Shown piece by piece: positions 45,025 to 56,903 of a stretch of 64,000 nt of DNA (the first letter of the stretch is position 1; each line of letters starts with the position of its first letter). The position numbers were made by a program, and so were the translations under genes. This DNA is from Siderastrea siderea (lineage: Eukaryota > Cnidaria > Anthozoa > Scleractinia > Rhizangiidae), in assembly GCA_964030785.1 (NCBI GenBank), contig OZ034978.1, positions 13,623,453 to 13,687,452 of the forward strand, written 5' to 3'. The notes under the pieces are model-generated. The model was not told where the DNA came from. It did not search any database and worked only from the letters and a program-made list of their open reading frames with translations.

Positions 45025-45596
45025 ATGCCACTTGTTCTGTTTTTTAATGGAAGTTTGATTATTGTTGTTATACGTATCTTTATTGTATTGATAATGTTAT
45101 TGTTGTCATTAGCATTATTACTACCATTATTAATCTCGTTATTATCGTCATTATCGTTATTATTGGCACTAGCATCGTTGTCGTTGTCATTATCGTTATC
45201 ACTACCCTTATTTCATCGTTATAACAGTCGTTATTCACTGTTGTTTCGTATTATCGATATCAATATAGTTATAATTATCTAGCTGTTATCTTGCATTTAT
45301 CATTATCATCATTGTCATTCATCATTATTGTTATCATTATGGTTATTTTTAACGCCATCATTATCGTTATCGTTTTCCTTATGCTATCATTATGGTTATT
45401 TTTACCGTCATCATTATCGTTATCTTTATCTTTATGCTCTTATTACCCTTTTACTGCCATCGTTACCATTATCGTTATTATTATTATGGTTATTATTATC
45501 GCCATCATATTTGGTGTCATTATCATTATCATTCTTCTTCTTCTTCTTCTTCTTCTTCTTCTTCACCTTCTTCTCCTTCTTCTTCTTCTTCTTCTT

Positions 45597-45627
<31 letters not shown>

Positions 45628-45690
45628 TTTTTATTATTATTGTTATTATCACTATGGTTATCATCAAGGTGACGCTAATGTGCGTTTGTC
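45025..45690 (+). repeat. (ATTATC/GTT)n and (TTC)n simple-repeat tract
   Basis: TTATCGTTATC-type words fill 45050-45530, followed by about 40 TTC triplets (45532-45627, one interruption) and more TTATTATTG. Three overlapping long frames of Leu/Ser/Phe/Tyr are direct translations of the repeat. Confidence 0.92.
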
Positions 45691-47700
45691 CCTTGTTTCA
45701 TTCGCGACACATAATTCGCCATTTTCAGTTCTGCTTATCTCTTTGGTATCTTACCAGAGCAGAAATGCGTTAAATGGCGTCATCGTGTTTTTTTTTGCAA
45801 ATCGGTATCTTACCCACGCAGAAATGCCTCAATTGACGTCATCGTTTTTTTACACATCGATCAGGTGATGACATCCATGACATAGTGTGCAATTTATCTG
45901 CATTGATCATCTTATCCAAGCTGCATTCGATTGCGCGTGTCGCATGTGCTCAGCTTGCAGTCTACAATTCACCCTTTTTAGCCTTGCGATTTGTTCGGAT
46001 CCTTTGCTCGCATTGAAGCGCGCTCATAGCCTATTTTACATTCGTTTTATTTTGCAAACTAGCTGCCCTACAGTACCTTTTTGTGTAATCCAATCATTTG
46101 CTTCATCCATCCATCGTCTCGTTAGTAACCTGTCTGTGTCCATCATCTCGTAAGCTGCAGACTGCAGTGTGTGCTTGTTTGACATATCCTCATTCCGCGT
46201 CTTCTCCACGAGCGATAGTAATGTCTTTATCATTTATCAATATCATTTAATCATTATTATCGTTATCATTATCTTTATGCTTTCATTATCATTGTCGTTA
46301 TCACTATGGTTACTATCGTCGTTGAAGGTGAAGCTAATGCGAGTTTGCTCCTTGTTTCATAGGCAACCCGTAGTTCGCCATTATCAGTTCTCACTTCAAT
46401 ATGCTACCCACATTGAAGCGCGCTTATTGACTTCATCTTTTAAGTGTATAAATAGTTCATTAGCGACATTCATGGTATAGTGTGCAGTCTATCTGCTTCC
46501 ATCATCTTACGCACGGCTGCACTCGATTGCGCATTTGTATCGCATCCGGCTGAGCTTACAATCAATTCGTTGTCAAGGCACAGCTATTGTACGTTTGCCC
46601 CTCTTTTCATGCGCAATCCATTTACTATTCTCAGTCGCAATCTGCTATTCACTTCGATATATTATTCATAAGAAATGCCGGCACTGTTTGACTTCATTGT
46701 TTTTTGTAAATCATAACTGCTGTGAAATTTATCTGCATTGATCATCTTGTGCAAGCTGCGCTCCATTGCGCGTTTGTCTCGCATTTGCTTAGCATGCAAT
46801 CTACAATACACCGTTTTTAGACCTGTGATGCATTTGATACCTTATTAGCACAGAAGCGCACTCATAGCCATTTTTAAGACTCGTTTTATCTTGTAAACTA
46901 GCTGCCTTGTGCTTACCTATATGTGCAATTTGCTTCATCCATCCATCGTCTCGTATATAATCTATCTGCTTGCATCATCTCAAGCAAGCTACAAACTGCA
47001 TTGTGCGTTTGCTCGACATTTCATCATTCCTATAAATCCTATAATGTAGCGTTCTCATTTTTCGGTTCATCTCAAGCGCGTCTTCTGCACGCCTTCCTGT
47101 CAATTCACTTCCAGTTTAACTTCAGAACTATTCAACCTACACATCGCCTACTAGAAAGTTTTCCTCTACCTGGCCCAATATTCCTTATTATCACGTAATT
47201 CTTACGTGCTTCCTAACGTTGTATTTTCAAACTTTTTTTTGTGAAGTGCCTTACAGGTTTTGGATAAGGCGCTATAAAAATGTTTATTATTATTATTATT
47301 ATTTATTTTTTTATTACTCCGCCTTTAAATAATAATTATTCTCCACTCTTTAAATGTACTGTCTGGGTAAAAGTCGTGTTTTGTAGTTGTTATACTGTTG
47401 TTTGTGTCGTTACATGTGTGTTTTCGCGCCGAGGGTGTGTGAAAGACGGCGCGCGCGAAGGGGACAACTGCGCATACGTTTAACACGCGCGCGATAATTT
47501 ACAGCGTAGTATTTACGAAGCTACTTGCATGCTAAACGATCAGACTTATTAAAATAGCCTTCTTCGTTGCCAGCTACGCACAATTTAGTGTTTTATCGAC
47601 ATCTCTTATGAATTTTACTATTTACCGTTTTTAGTTCTGCGATTTATTTTGATACCGTATCCGCACAGAAGCGCGTTTACAGCCTTTTTATGCACTCTTC
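45690..47700 (+). repeat. old degenerate direct repeats, ~240 bp units
   Basis: The segment 45889-46125 (TTTATCTGCATTGATCATCT ... CTTCATCCATCCATCGTCTC) recurs at 46721-46960. Partial units occur near 46150, 46476, 46960 and 47570. Spacers carry TTATCATTATCG words, and a SINE-like tail (GCGCTATAAAAATG then TTATTATT) ends at about 47308. No coding function is seen. Confidence 0.7.
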
Positions 47701-48190
47701 TAATTAAAATAACCTTTTTAGTACCAATAATTTTATTCCATTCATTTTGGTCTTTTGCTTTGAAGACAGTTGTATCTATAAAGTATTGTAGGTAATTGGC
47801 ATGGAGAAAAGAGGTCTCAAGTATACCAATCCACGGTCACACGCAGGAGAAATGAATAACAGGTATATAGCTTTGTTTTGCTGAGCGGCTTCAGTAGGCT
47901 AGAGTCATCAACGATTGTGAGGGGATGTTGAATGAATAACTGAGTTTGGGAACACCCCTGTAATCGCGAGGCTTTTCAAATTGACTTAAATGTTTACCAA
48001 AAATAGATCATCGACGTAGTTCTTTGAATGATAAATACTTGAGACAATATTTTCCTTTATTTTTCAATGATACTGACAGCTTCTGCTTCACAACAAGGGA
48101 AGACTAGTAAAGACCTACAAAATGTAGGTATACTTGCTAACAAATTTTCTTTCTTACATTGACAAGAACAGCATTGAGTTGCTTTACAAA
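47700..48190. other. gene-free stretch
   Basis: Nothing recognisable was seen here between the degenerate repeats and the Penelope-like element. Confidence 0.5.
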
Positions 48191-48245
48191 ATTTTGGATT
48201 TATCAACTGAGTTGATAAGGTAAATTGGCCACCGTAAAGAGATTG

Positions 48246-48284
48246 AAAGCTGACGTTTCGAGCGTTAGCCCTTCGTCAGAGCAA
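48246..48284 (-). ncRNA. hammerhead ribozyme-like motif, PLE-2 left end
   Basis: On the minus strand: stem I arm GCT, core CTGACGA, stem II GGGC-TAAC-GCTC (one G-T pair), core GAAA, C, cleavage triplet GTC, stem I arm AGC. All invariant core bases are present. The short stem III is as described for Penelope-like elements. Confidence 0.72.
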
Positions 48285-48447
48285 ATCAAGGAATTGTGGG
48301 TTGCACTTGGTTTATATAGGGAGTGGTGGAGCTACGCTATTGGTGCGAACATGGCAACGTGGAAAACAAGAATAAATTAATTGAATGAAAAGCGTTCGTT
48401 GATTCCGTGGGGATTAAGTGTGCCGATTTGAAAAATGAATTTTTGTT

Positions 48448-49069
48448 CTAGATTTTTACGGCTTTCCGTGTTACCCTCTGTAGGGATAGGCCACAGATCG
48501 CCATGTGTTGACTAGAATGATTAGGGAGATTGAAATGTCGGGCGACTGGTTTGGATGCGTCCTTGTCATTTCTTTCATCGTCTCGTAGGTGTTCGCGGAA
48601 ACGGTCCCCTAATCTCCTCCCTGTTTCACCAATGTATATCTTTTTGCATAAAGTGCATGTTATGCAATAGATAACATTCGCAGAAGTGCATGTAAAACGA
48701 TCAGTGATTTTAATCGGTCGCTTGGGTCCTGATGAAAGGACAAGTGTTGCATCGTTTGCACCCGCATTTAAAAGTACCTGGTTGATCATCAGATTTAAGT
48801 ACACTTCTAACTAGAACGTTCCCTATGTTTTTGTCGCATTTGAATGAAACCAATGGGGGTTGTAAAAAGATTCTTCCTGTTTCATTGTCATTTTGGAGTA
48901 ACTTAAAGTTCTTTAAAATGATGTTTTTGGCTGCGAGGTTATGTGGATGGTAAGCGAGTGTAAATGGAATCCTCTCATTCTTTTCCTTCTGTGACGTTTG
49001 CAGTGCTGACTGTCGATCAATCTGTTGAGCACGGTGTTGCTGTGTTGACAACAGAATCAAGCTTGCCAC
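48448..49069 (-). pseudogene. PLE-2 polyprotein C-terminus with GIY-YIG nuclease, frameshifted
   Basis: The first frame (49069-48710) gives NERIPFTLAYHPHNLAAKNI and CGCKRCNTCPFI, the Cys-rich linker that precedes the nuclease in these elements. The second frame (48804-48448) gives ANVIYCITCTLCKKIYIGET, then GRRLGDRFREHL and PVARHFNLPNHS. A one-base shift near 48730 separates them. The nuclease nicks the target DNA for priming. Catalytic-motif residues (YC..YIG, Arg) are retained, but the protein cannot be made whole. Confidence 0.88.
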
Positions 49070-49287
49070 GATTCTTGAAGAAATGACACATGTCCAAAGA
49101 ATAAAAAATTCAAAAAATGTCTAGAACAAAAATTCATTGTTCAAATCGGCGCACTTAATCCCCACGGTATCAACGAACGCTTTTCATTCAGTTAATTTAT
49201 TCTTGTTTTCCACGTTGCCATGTTCCCACCAATAGCGTAGCTCCACCACTCCCTATATAAATCAAGTGCAACCCACAATTCCTTGAT

Positions 49288-49326
49288 TTGCTCTGACGAA
49301 GGGCTAACGCTCGAAACGTCAGCTTT
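49288..49326 (+). ncRNA. hammerhead ribozyme-like motif, PLE-2 right end
   Basis: This is the plus-strand inverted partner of the left-end motif and has the identical core: CTGACGA at 49293-49299, GAAA at 49313-49316 and GTC at 49318-49320. Stem I arms are GCT and AGC. Confidence 0.72.
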
Positions 49327-49385
49327 CAATCTCTTTACGGTGGCCAATTTACCTTATCAACTCAGTTGATAAATCCAAACTTTTG

Positions 49386-49396
49386 TGTTTCACGTC

Positions 49397-49432
<36 letters not shown>

Positions 49433-50430
49433 ACCCCCTTGTTTGTTGAGTTGCTTTCGTTCGATAACGACGTTTTCGTGTTGAAGACGCCCACCATTTT
49501 CAATACATGCTGAACATTTTCTTGACACTAAGGTTGAACTTTAAAGAAAAGGAAAAGAAGGATAGCTCAAGAAATAACTTTTTTTCCAGTTCTGAATCTG
49601 AGGCAATAAACTACAAGCAGCTGGAGTTTGTCTATAAAAGATGTAAATCACAGGTAATTCATGACCCTACCATTCTCCCTAACCTTTCGTATAGTGTAAA
49701 CGCACAAAAGGCACCTCCTTCGGGTGGAGCCTCACTTGATAGCCCACTATAGGGAGTGACCCCCTAGTATCATACCAGGATATCCAACACTTATCAGAAA
49801 GTCAAGCAACGACGTGCAACCAGACGAATTTGGGGATTCGAAACACTACTGCCATAAGGTTTTGCTTCGTTTTCTGTGTTTACAGGAAAACTGCTATTTT
49901 GAAAACATCGCTTTCGCGAACTCTAAATCACCAAAGTAAACACACAAAAACAAAGCAAACCTTATGGGAGCAATTTTAAGTTTTTCTTTCGTTTTCGTCG
50001 GTTTAAAAGCCCTTAACTTCGCCTTTAGTTTTACTAGTTTGATTAACAAGTACGGCCGCCATAAAGGCACAGTACACCACACAATCAGAGGATGGCAAGC
50101 CTGTGGTCGGTAAACCTTACACGTTTCTTACCAGAAAATAGCGCAATATATAAGAAATTTAAATTACGCAAGCAAACTTGTTAATAGTCTTGTTTTTAAT
50201 TTGCTTATCTTTTAGTTAATTGTCCGCAGTTATCAAACAAAGCAAAGACTGGTTCTAACAAACGCCAAGATGAAAAGGAAAGCTAATGGCATGATACATA
50301 TTACAGGTAAGTCATAAGAGGCACGCTGAGCATTTTAATATATTATTGATTAAATACGATCAGCCCTGTTCTGAATTGAAAGTTAATAGAAGTTTTATTT
50401 CCCTTAAAGCGTTTTCTTCTTTAATTCAAT
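49386..50430. other. gene-free stretch with a hairpin at 49850-49972
   Basis: CCATAAGGTTTTGCTTCG pairs with the later CAAAGCAAACCTTATGG, and TGTGTTTAC with GTAAACACA, forming a ~120 bp fold-back that may be a MITE. Otherwise no feature is visible. The 81-codon frame at 49507 is unassigned. Confidence 0.5.
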
Positions 50431-50433
50431 TAA

Positions 50434-50622
50434 CAAATAAAAAAGCCAAAACCGTGCTTTGTTCTGTGATAAAACACGCAAGGAAGTGACAAGAGCACGA
50501 AAGAAGTGTAGGGTGAACACGAGCCGCAGGCGAGTGCTTCTCCCTACTTCTTGAGTGCACTCGTCACTTCCTTGCGTGCTTTTTCACAGAACAAAGCATG
50601 GTTTTGGCTTTTTTATTTGTTT
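50434..50622. mobile_element. hairpin MITE
   Basis: AACAAATAAAAAAGCCAAAA and CGTGCTTTGTTCTGTG at the left are mirrored by CACAGAACAAAGCATG and TTTTGGCTTTTTTATTTG at the right. CACGCAAGGAAGTGAC is also palindromically repeated near the centre. No coding region. Confidence 0.75.
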
Positions 50623-51028
50623 TATGATATATCTTTGCTCTCATTTGTAAAGGAATTGGCTTTAATTTGCAAGAAAATAAGTTTTATTCATAGCTTGCAA
50701 GCGTGCGCAAGAAAGGTTGTCAGCTTGCCAGCGCGTACAATGGCATCGCGGGTTACTCCGTGCATCTGTACTCTGATAAAGCACCCTGTTTCAACCAAAA
50801 AGAGCGCGCGTTATATCGAAACTTTGTTATAAATATACTTTCAGTTTCAGATTGTCAAAGTAAAAAGGAAAAAGTGAAACGACAATTGGCCAGAAATTTC
50901 AAGTTTTAGTTAAAGAACTGGAATTCCTTGTGATTCTCTAACCATGTAAACACAAACTTTACAAACTATAAGTGATTTGACTTAAACCGAACATACGTAC
51001 ACATAACATGTACACCGGTTGGATGTTT

Positions 51029-51238
51029 AGACTGCGAGTAGTCTCTAATTTTGGCGATGGCGATCGTGGGGCGGGTGAAAATACGCACACGCGCGCGCGA
51101 AATTCCGGGGAGACGCGATCCGAAGGGAGCGCTAAACATGAGGGGAGCGTCTTGTCTCCCCGGAATTTCGCGCGCGCGTGTGTATTTTCGCCCGCCCCAA
51201 GATCGCTATCGCCAAAATTAGAGACTACTCGCAGTCTA
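51029..51238. mobile_element. fold-back MITE with 10-bp target duplication
   Basis: AGACTGCGAGTAGTCTCTAA at the left is the exact inverse of the right end (TTAGAGACTACTCGCAGTCT), and pairing continues through GGCGATCG and CGCGCGCGCGAAATTCCGGG. TTGGATGTTT flanks both sides (51019-51028 and 51239-51248). A 10-bp duplication is within the range of Mutator-like elements (9-11 bp). It is non-coding. Confidence 0.85.
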
Positions 51239-51249
51239 TTGGATGTTTT

Positions 51250-52735
51250 GTACGTCACGTTTTGATTGGTTCATTGTCGTTCTATCGTTTGTTGCAATTG
51301 GCCTCATGTGAATACTTAAATTACAACAGGCCTAACAAGGGAGGAAGCAACAATTATTATGGGAAAGCGTTTCCCCTTTTTCGTACACATACAGCGATTT
51401 GTTGTGTAAACAAAGTCAAATTGCACTGCTGCAACAAATGAAATGCTGCGTGTGCTTGGAAATGGGCAAACATTGAGATCACTTCAGTAAAGAACATGTT
51501 TCCTTGCTTGTGAAGTGTTGACGAAAGGGTGTGCATCTTACACCAACTCCGGTTTTGGTTGATTTTGAAGAAGAATGAACTCAGCGAAATATGTTATTAA
51601 TACTTTATAGAGACCACAAGTTCAAGGGGTACCGTCCCAACATGTACTGAAGATCCGATGACAATTTCTCAACAAGACAAGAAGTGACTCAAAGGTACAT
51701 AGTGAATGAACCCCCTAAATAGGGATGAGTTGAAAAGCCTCACTGGAACTGATCTTTAAACTGCAAATTTAAAAATTCTGTTTTAGCCGCCAAAATGGCC
51801 GTTTCGGTGAATAAAACACAGTACTATTTTGGGGGGCTAAGTTACTCTCCTAATTAAGGCCATTAGAGCCCTATATTCACAGGGGCTGGGCCGGCACTAA
51901 AAGGCCAAATTGGGTCCCACTGTGGATTGTTACAGCCCCCGATTGGTAGGTTTGCTCCAGCTGTGACCGAAATAGCTCCACAGAGGGCCGAATGAGAGCC
52001 CTAGGACATCAGAACTAACTAAGCATTTTGGGGTACCAACAGTGTAATAAAGTTTCCAAGCGGTAGAGAACCTCAGAATTGCATTTTTGTACTAATAAAT
52101 GCTTAAAGCTGATAACAAATCTCAAAGAGAGAAGATTGGTCACGATCTCTGAGGAAGATCGAGTCGAATTATTTTCGAAATACCCGCAGTCCGTTTCACC
52201 CGGATGCGCTTCTAACGAGACCAATTGGACAATTTCTGATGTAATGGAAAAGATACCTCGATTGTCGATTTCTGATTTTAAAACACCTTAGAGAGGTTTT
52301 CAAATATTGAAATAAAAGCCGTCACGCTTACTTTCCAGGGCTTAACAATACTGAGAAAGAAAAGTTATTAAGTGTTGTATGCCTTATCTGATGTTCCAAA
52401 TCACACAAACGTACTTCTGTGTTGTTGACGTCCTATAGGTTGCTTTATGATGGAAGAGAGGAGGGACACTCAACAAACTCCATAAACGGAAGACGAAATT
52501 GCTTTCACAGCGTTGACGAGAAGGCGCTATTCCCGAGGAAAGCGGCGTGCTTAGTCGAAGGTGTGTGAATCTCGACTTTAAGCGCAGATAAAGGACGAGT
52601 TCGATTGGCCGTGGTCCTGATAAAGTATTAAAGGAAGAGGCTCAGAAAATAAAAAGGGATGTCTGAATTTCAGTTTATGATTACTTTGTACAGTTAGTAC
52701 AATAATGCCCGTTTGAATATTTTAATTCCTTAGAG
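51250..52735. other. gene-free stretch
   Basis: No coding region is supported. The 70-codon plus frame at 52079-52291 and its minus-strand shadow show no domain. Most of the interval is AT-rich unique-looking DNA. Confidence 0.45.
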
Positions 52736-52980
52736 ATATAAGATGTAAGATGTAAGATGTAAGATGTAAGATGTAAGATATAAGATATAAGATATAAGAT
52801 ATAAGATGTAAGATGTAAGATGTAAGATATAAGATATAAGATATAAGATATAAGATATAAGATATAAGATATAAGATATAAGATATAAGATATAAGATAT
52901 AAGATATAAGATATAAGATATAAGATATAAGATATAAGATATAAGATATAAGATATAAGATATAAGATATAAGATATAAA
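52736..52980. repeat. (GATATAA)n / (GATGTAA)n heptanucleotide array
   Basis: About 35 tandem 7-mers, mostly AAGATAT with an AAGATGT block near the left end. The array joins directly to a diverged copy of the 71-bp satellite unit (GAGCGCGCGTGTTGGCAATT). The reverse strand translates as repeated ISYILYL, an artefact. Confidence 0.95.
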
Positions 52981-53084
52981 AGAGCGCGCGTGTTGGCAAT
53001 TAACCGATAAAGTTATCAAAAACCTGTGATGAGGTTTATATAAGGTATAAGACACTACGCGTGGTAGTTATTAAGTAACAATGC

Positions 53085-53515
53085 GTGTAAGAACTAGGCA
53101 ATCCTCTATTGTTCTGCGGCATTTCGCTTTCCCCACATAAGATTGTTTAGATTTCCTTACTGAGAATACATCAACCTATGGACAACACGTTTTTGAAATA
53201 AAATGTACTGAAACTTTATTTTAAAGCGATATTTCTTTTGTGTTACAAGATTTTATCCAATCATGAGACTCCAAAACAATGGCCAAGAAAGGCTTCTAAT
53301 TTTCCATGTTTCCCACATAGAAATTTTGCTGCATTTAAACTCAGAATAGTTTTCACCAAAAGGGAATCAATAAGTAAACTAGAGAGAAATAAATGCGCTA
53401 CCTGATGAAGTGATAGCAGATTTTCATGTTTTAGCCAATGAGGTGGACCGTTTCAACAATATCACAATTAACACCTTTCTGCATTCCTTGCCGTTGGGTT
53501 GCCTAGTTCTTACTA
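53085..53515. mobile_element. inverted-repeat MITE inside the satellite
   Basis: GTAAGAACTAGGCAATCC at the left is matched by GGGTTGCCTAGTTCTTAC at the right. The element separates the heptamer/satellite copy at 52.98-53.07 kb from the main satellite array. Confidence 0.6.
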
Positions 53516-53539
53516 GGACCATTACTTAAACGATAAACC

Positions 53540-55630
53540 GAAGCCGGTATGAAGATGTTCAGACAAGAGAGACACGTGTTAGTAGCCAAATGATGAATTG
53601 GAGGGAACGATTTATGTTTATATCAAATAAAAGAGAGTGCACGTCTATCCAACTGATGAAGCAGTTAAGTAAAGGAAAGATGATTCCGTTTAGATAAGCT
53701 ATAATTGAGTGCGCGTGTTGGTAAAAAAGTGCTAAATGAATTAAGAAGGGAAGATAATGTTTATATAAGATACAAGAGAGTGCACGTGTTAGTAAACAAT
53801 TGATAAATGAATTAAGAAGGAAAGTTAATGTTTATATAAGATATAGGTAAGTGCGCGTGTTAGTAAACAAGTGATAAAGGAATTAAGAAGGGAAAATAAT
53901 GTCAAGAGAGTGCACGTGTTAGTTATCAATTGATAAATGAATTAAGAAGGAAAGTTAATGTTATGTAAGATATAAGAGAGTGCACGTGTTAGCAAACAAG
54001 TGATAAATGAATTAAGAAGGGAAGATAAAGTTTATATAAGATATAAAAGAGTGCGCGTGTTAGTAAACAAGTGCTAAATGAATTAAGAAGGGAAGATAAT
54101 GTTCATATAAGATATGTTAGAGTGTGCATGTTAGTAAACAAGTAATAAAAGAATTAAGAAGGGAAGATAATGTTTATATAAGATATAAGAGAGTGAGCAT
54201 GTCTGTAAACAAGTGATAAATGAATTGAGACGGGAAGATAATGTTTATATAAGATATAAGAGAGCGCGTGTTAGTAAACAAGTGATAAAGGAATTAGGAA
54301 GGGAAGATGTTTATATAAGACATTAGAGAGTGCGCGTGTTAGTAAACAATTGATAAATGAATTAAGAAGGGACGATAATGTTTATATAAGATATAAGAGA
54401 GTACGCATGTTAGTAAACAAGTGATAAATGAATTGAAAGGGGTGATAATGTTTATATAAGCTATATGAAAGTGGGCGTGTACCCAAACAAGTGATATGTT
54501 TATTAAGTAGAAATAAATTTTATATACAATAAGAGAGTGCGTTTGTAACTGAACAAGTGATAAGCGAGTTAAGAAGGGATGATGATGTTCATACAAGAGA
54601 GCGCCTGTTAGTAACCAAATGATGAATTGGATGGAACGATTTGTTTATATCAAATAAAAGAGAGTGCGCGTGTATCCCACTGATGAAGGCGTTAAGTTAA
54701 GGAAAGATGATTCCGTTTAGATAAGCTGTAAGAGAGCGTGTTTGTCAGGAACCAATTGATAAATGACTAAGAAAGGGCAATAGTGTTTATATAAGGCAAA
54801 AGAGAGAGGACGCGTTAACAACAACTAAAAAAGAATAATTAATGTGTATAAACGATATATGAGAGTGCACGTGTAAGTAGACAATCGATACATGAATTAA
54901 GAAGGGATGATAATGCCTATTTACGATATGCAAGAGTGCGCGTGAGAATGGGCGTGTGAAGTAAACAGGTGATTTAAGTGAATTAATGATAATGTTTATA
55001 TAAGATTTAAGAGAGTGCGCCTGTTAGTAAACAAGTGATAAATGATTAAGCCGGAATGGGTGACAATGTTTATATAGGATATAAGAGAGTGCGTGTGTTA
55101 GTAAACAAGTGATAAATGATTAAGCCGGAATGGATGACAATGTTTACATAAGATATCAGAGTGCACGTGTTAGTAAACAAGTGATAAATGATTAAGCCGG
55201 AATGGGTGACAATGTTTACATAAGATATAAGAGAGTGCGTGTGTTAGTAAACAAGTGATAAATGATTAAGCCGGAATGGATGACAAGTGAATTAAGAATG
55301 GATGACAATGTTTACATAAGATATAAGAGAGTGCGTGTGTTAGTAAACAAGTGATAAGTGAATTAAGAATAGATGACAATGTTTACATAAGATATAAGAG
55401 AGTGCGTGTGTTAGTAAAGAAGTGATAAATGAATTAAGAATGGATGACAATGTTTATATAAGATATAAGAGAGTGCGTGTGTTAGTAAACAAGTGATAAG
55501 TGAATTAAGAATGGATGACAATGTTTATATAAGATATAAGAGAGTGCGTGTGTTAGTAAACAAGTGATAAGTGAATTAAGAATAGATGACAATGTTTATA
55601 TAAGATATACGAGAGTGCGTGTGTTTGCAA
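53540..55630. repeat. ~71 bp satellite array
   Basis: The unit contains TTTATATAAGATATAAGAGA, GTGCGCGTGTTAGTAAACAA and GTGATAAATGAATTAAGAAG. Measured spacings of the GTGTTAG word are 71, 59, 70, 71 and 71 bp, giving roughly 27 units. The right half (55050-55620) is more uniform and has a GACAATG variant, suggesting recent local homogenisation. No spacers alternate with the repeats, so it is not a CRISPR-like array. Confidence 0.92.
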
Positions 55631-55687
55631 TAAGGCCACTATTTTAAGCGACCCTTTCACTTTAGGGATTTCTGTAAACAGCAATTA

Positions 55688-55975
55688 AGGACGGTGCCTC
55701 CTAATCGAGATGTATTTTTGCAAAGGTTATAATTATGACCATGGGGAAAAAGTAGATCATAGCAAGGGTTATTGGAATCCCAAAGGAAAAATGTAGGTAA
55801 CCACGCATTTTTCAGGGATAATTAAGCAACCATAATTCTAAAAAAGCATTAAAATACAATTATCTCTGAAAAATGCGTGGTTACCCCTAATTTTCTTTTT
55901 GGATTCTTTTAGGATCTGCTTTTTCCACATAGTCATAAACCGCACAAAAATATTGTTGTGTTAGGGGGGGGGGGG
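55688..55975. mobile_element. hairpin MITE, same family as 14280
   Basis: GGACGGTGCCTCCTAATCGA opens the element. GATCATAGCAAGGG, TGGAATCC and GGTAACCACGCATTTTTCAG pair with CTGAAAAATGCGTGGTTACC, GGATTC and GATCTGCTTTTTCC. A G run (55965-55978) closes it. Confidence 0.65.
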
Positions 55976-56756
55976 GGGAAATTCCTTAAGAAACCCGAAT
56001 ATCCCGAGATGCGCAGAACGTACGCGCAGTCACAAAAGGAGACAGTAACAAAAGGGGGGGATTTTTAATTTCTCCTTTTTTCGTTTTTACGAGTTTCGTT
56101 CAATTCTCGAATAAATTTTAAATTTAGTGCTAACTTTGTAAATCAGTAAGTTGCGAAAATCACCTTACAGTAAATGCGTAGCTAAGAACTAGCCTCAAAA
56201 GCTGGCGCTTCTGACTTCAAAGTCAAGCGCGCACATAACATTACTGTCCTAAAAACATTCTCGATTTTGTTCAGAAATATAGCATCCGCAACAAATGCTG
56301 CTTGTTTGGGCAAACGGACAAACATTTATTGAAGACAATGAAGTATTTTTTTGCGACAAAAATAATCCTCGCGCTATTTGTATTATCGCAGCTATCGTAA
56401 AGTACAAAGTGCTGTCTGTGTACATTGCATTATGTATTCGCGTCCAGGCGGCACACTGGTGAAGGAACAGAAGTCACCAAACGCCTTCGGTTATGAGACA
56501 TGTTAGCGTGAACAATACTCTTTTTTTACTTTAAAAACCAAAACGGGAAGCAACATTGCATGAAAGAGAAGTTTCAGGTTGTGTCCATTCCTAGTTCTAC
56601 TTTTTTGTTCTACTTCGAAACTGTTGCACCCAAATTTGCCCAGATCAAAGTTGGACAGATGATGGAACTTGTAGCCCTGATCTCATATGTGAAGTTGTGT
56701 CTTAGCAAGGGCCTTGATACCTCGTGAAAAGGATGCAAACATCAGTTTTGCATAAG

Positions 56757-56903
56757 AAAGATGTTTATTCAGTCAGTGACACATGCGACGCGGGAAAAAA
56801 TCCAAGTTCTCCCAACAGGAGTCGAACCTATGACCTTCTCTTGGGAGAACTCAGATTTTTTCCCGAGTCGCTTATGTCACTGATTAAATAAACATCTCTC
56901 TCA
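56757..56903. mobile_element. hairpin MITE
   Basis: AGATGTTTATTCAGTCAGTG and GCGACGCGGGAAAAAATCC at the left pair with GATTTTTTCCCGAGTCGC and CACTGATTAAATAAACATCT at the right. The centre includes GAGTCGAACC, which resembles an inverted tRNA B box. No coding region. Confidence 0.7.

Larger units (their letters stand above)
48194..49378 (-). mobile_element. Penelope-like element remnant (PLE-2) with inverted ends
   Basis: About 240 bp at the left (48194-48450) is repeated inverted at the right (49125-49378); both start GGATTTATCAACTGAGTTGA. The flanks AAAATTTTG and AAACTTTTG may be an eroded target duplication. The minus-strand interior encodes the PLE thumb/linker and a GIY-YIG nuclease in two overlapping frames. 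The reverse-transcriptase core is missing. Each inverted end holds an intact-looking hammerhead motif. Confidence 0.88.

Noticed and set aside
45291..45773. 160-codon Leu/Ile-rich plus-strand frame that resembles a membrane protein
   Set aside because: It follows from TTATCATT and TTC simple repeats; overlapping frames give poly-Ser, poly-Phe and poly-Leu.
52681..53055. 124-codon frame with repeated ISYILYL
   Set aside because: It is the direct translation of the GATATAA heptamer array; no stop arises because 7-bp repeats cycle through the frames with the same few codons.
53540..55630. Regular repeats that could be mistaken for a CRISPR array
   Set aside because: Units are directly tandem with no unique spacers, and the context is eukaryotic.
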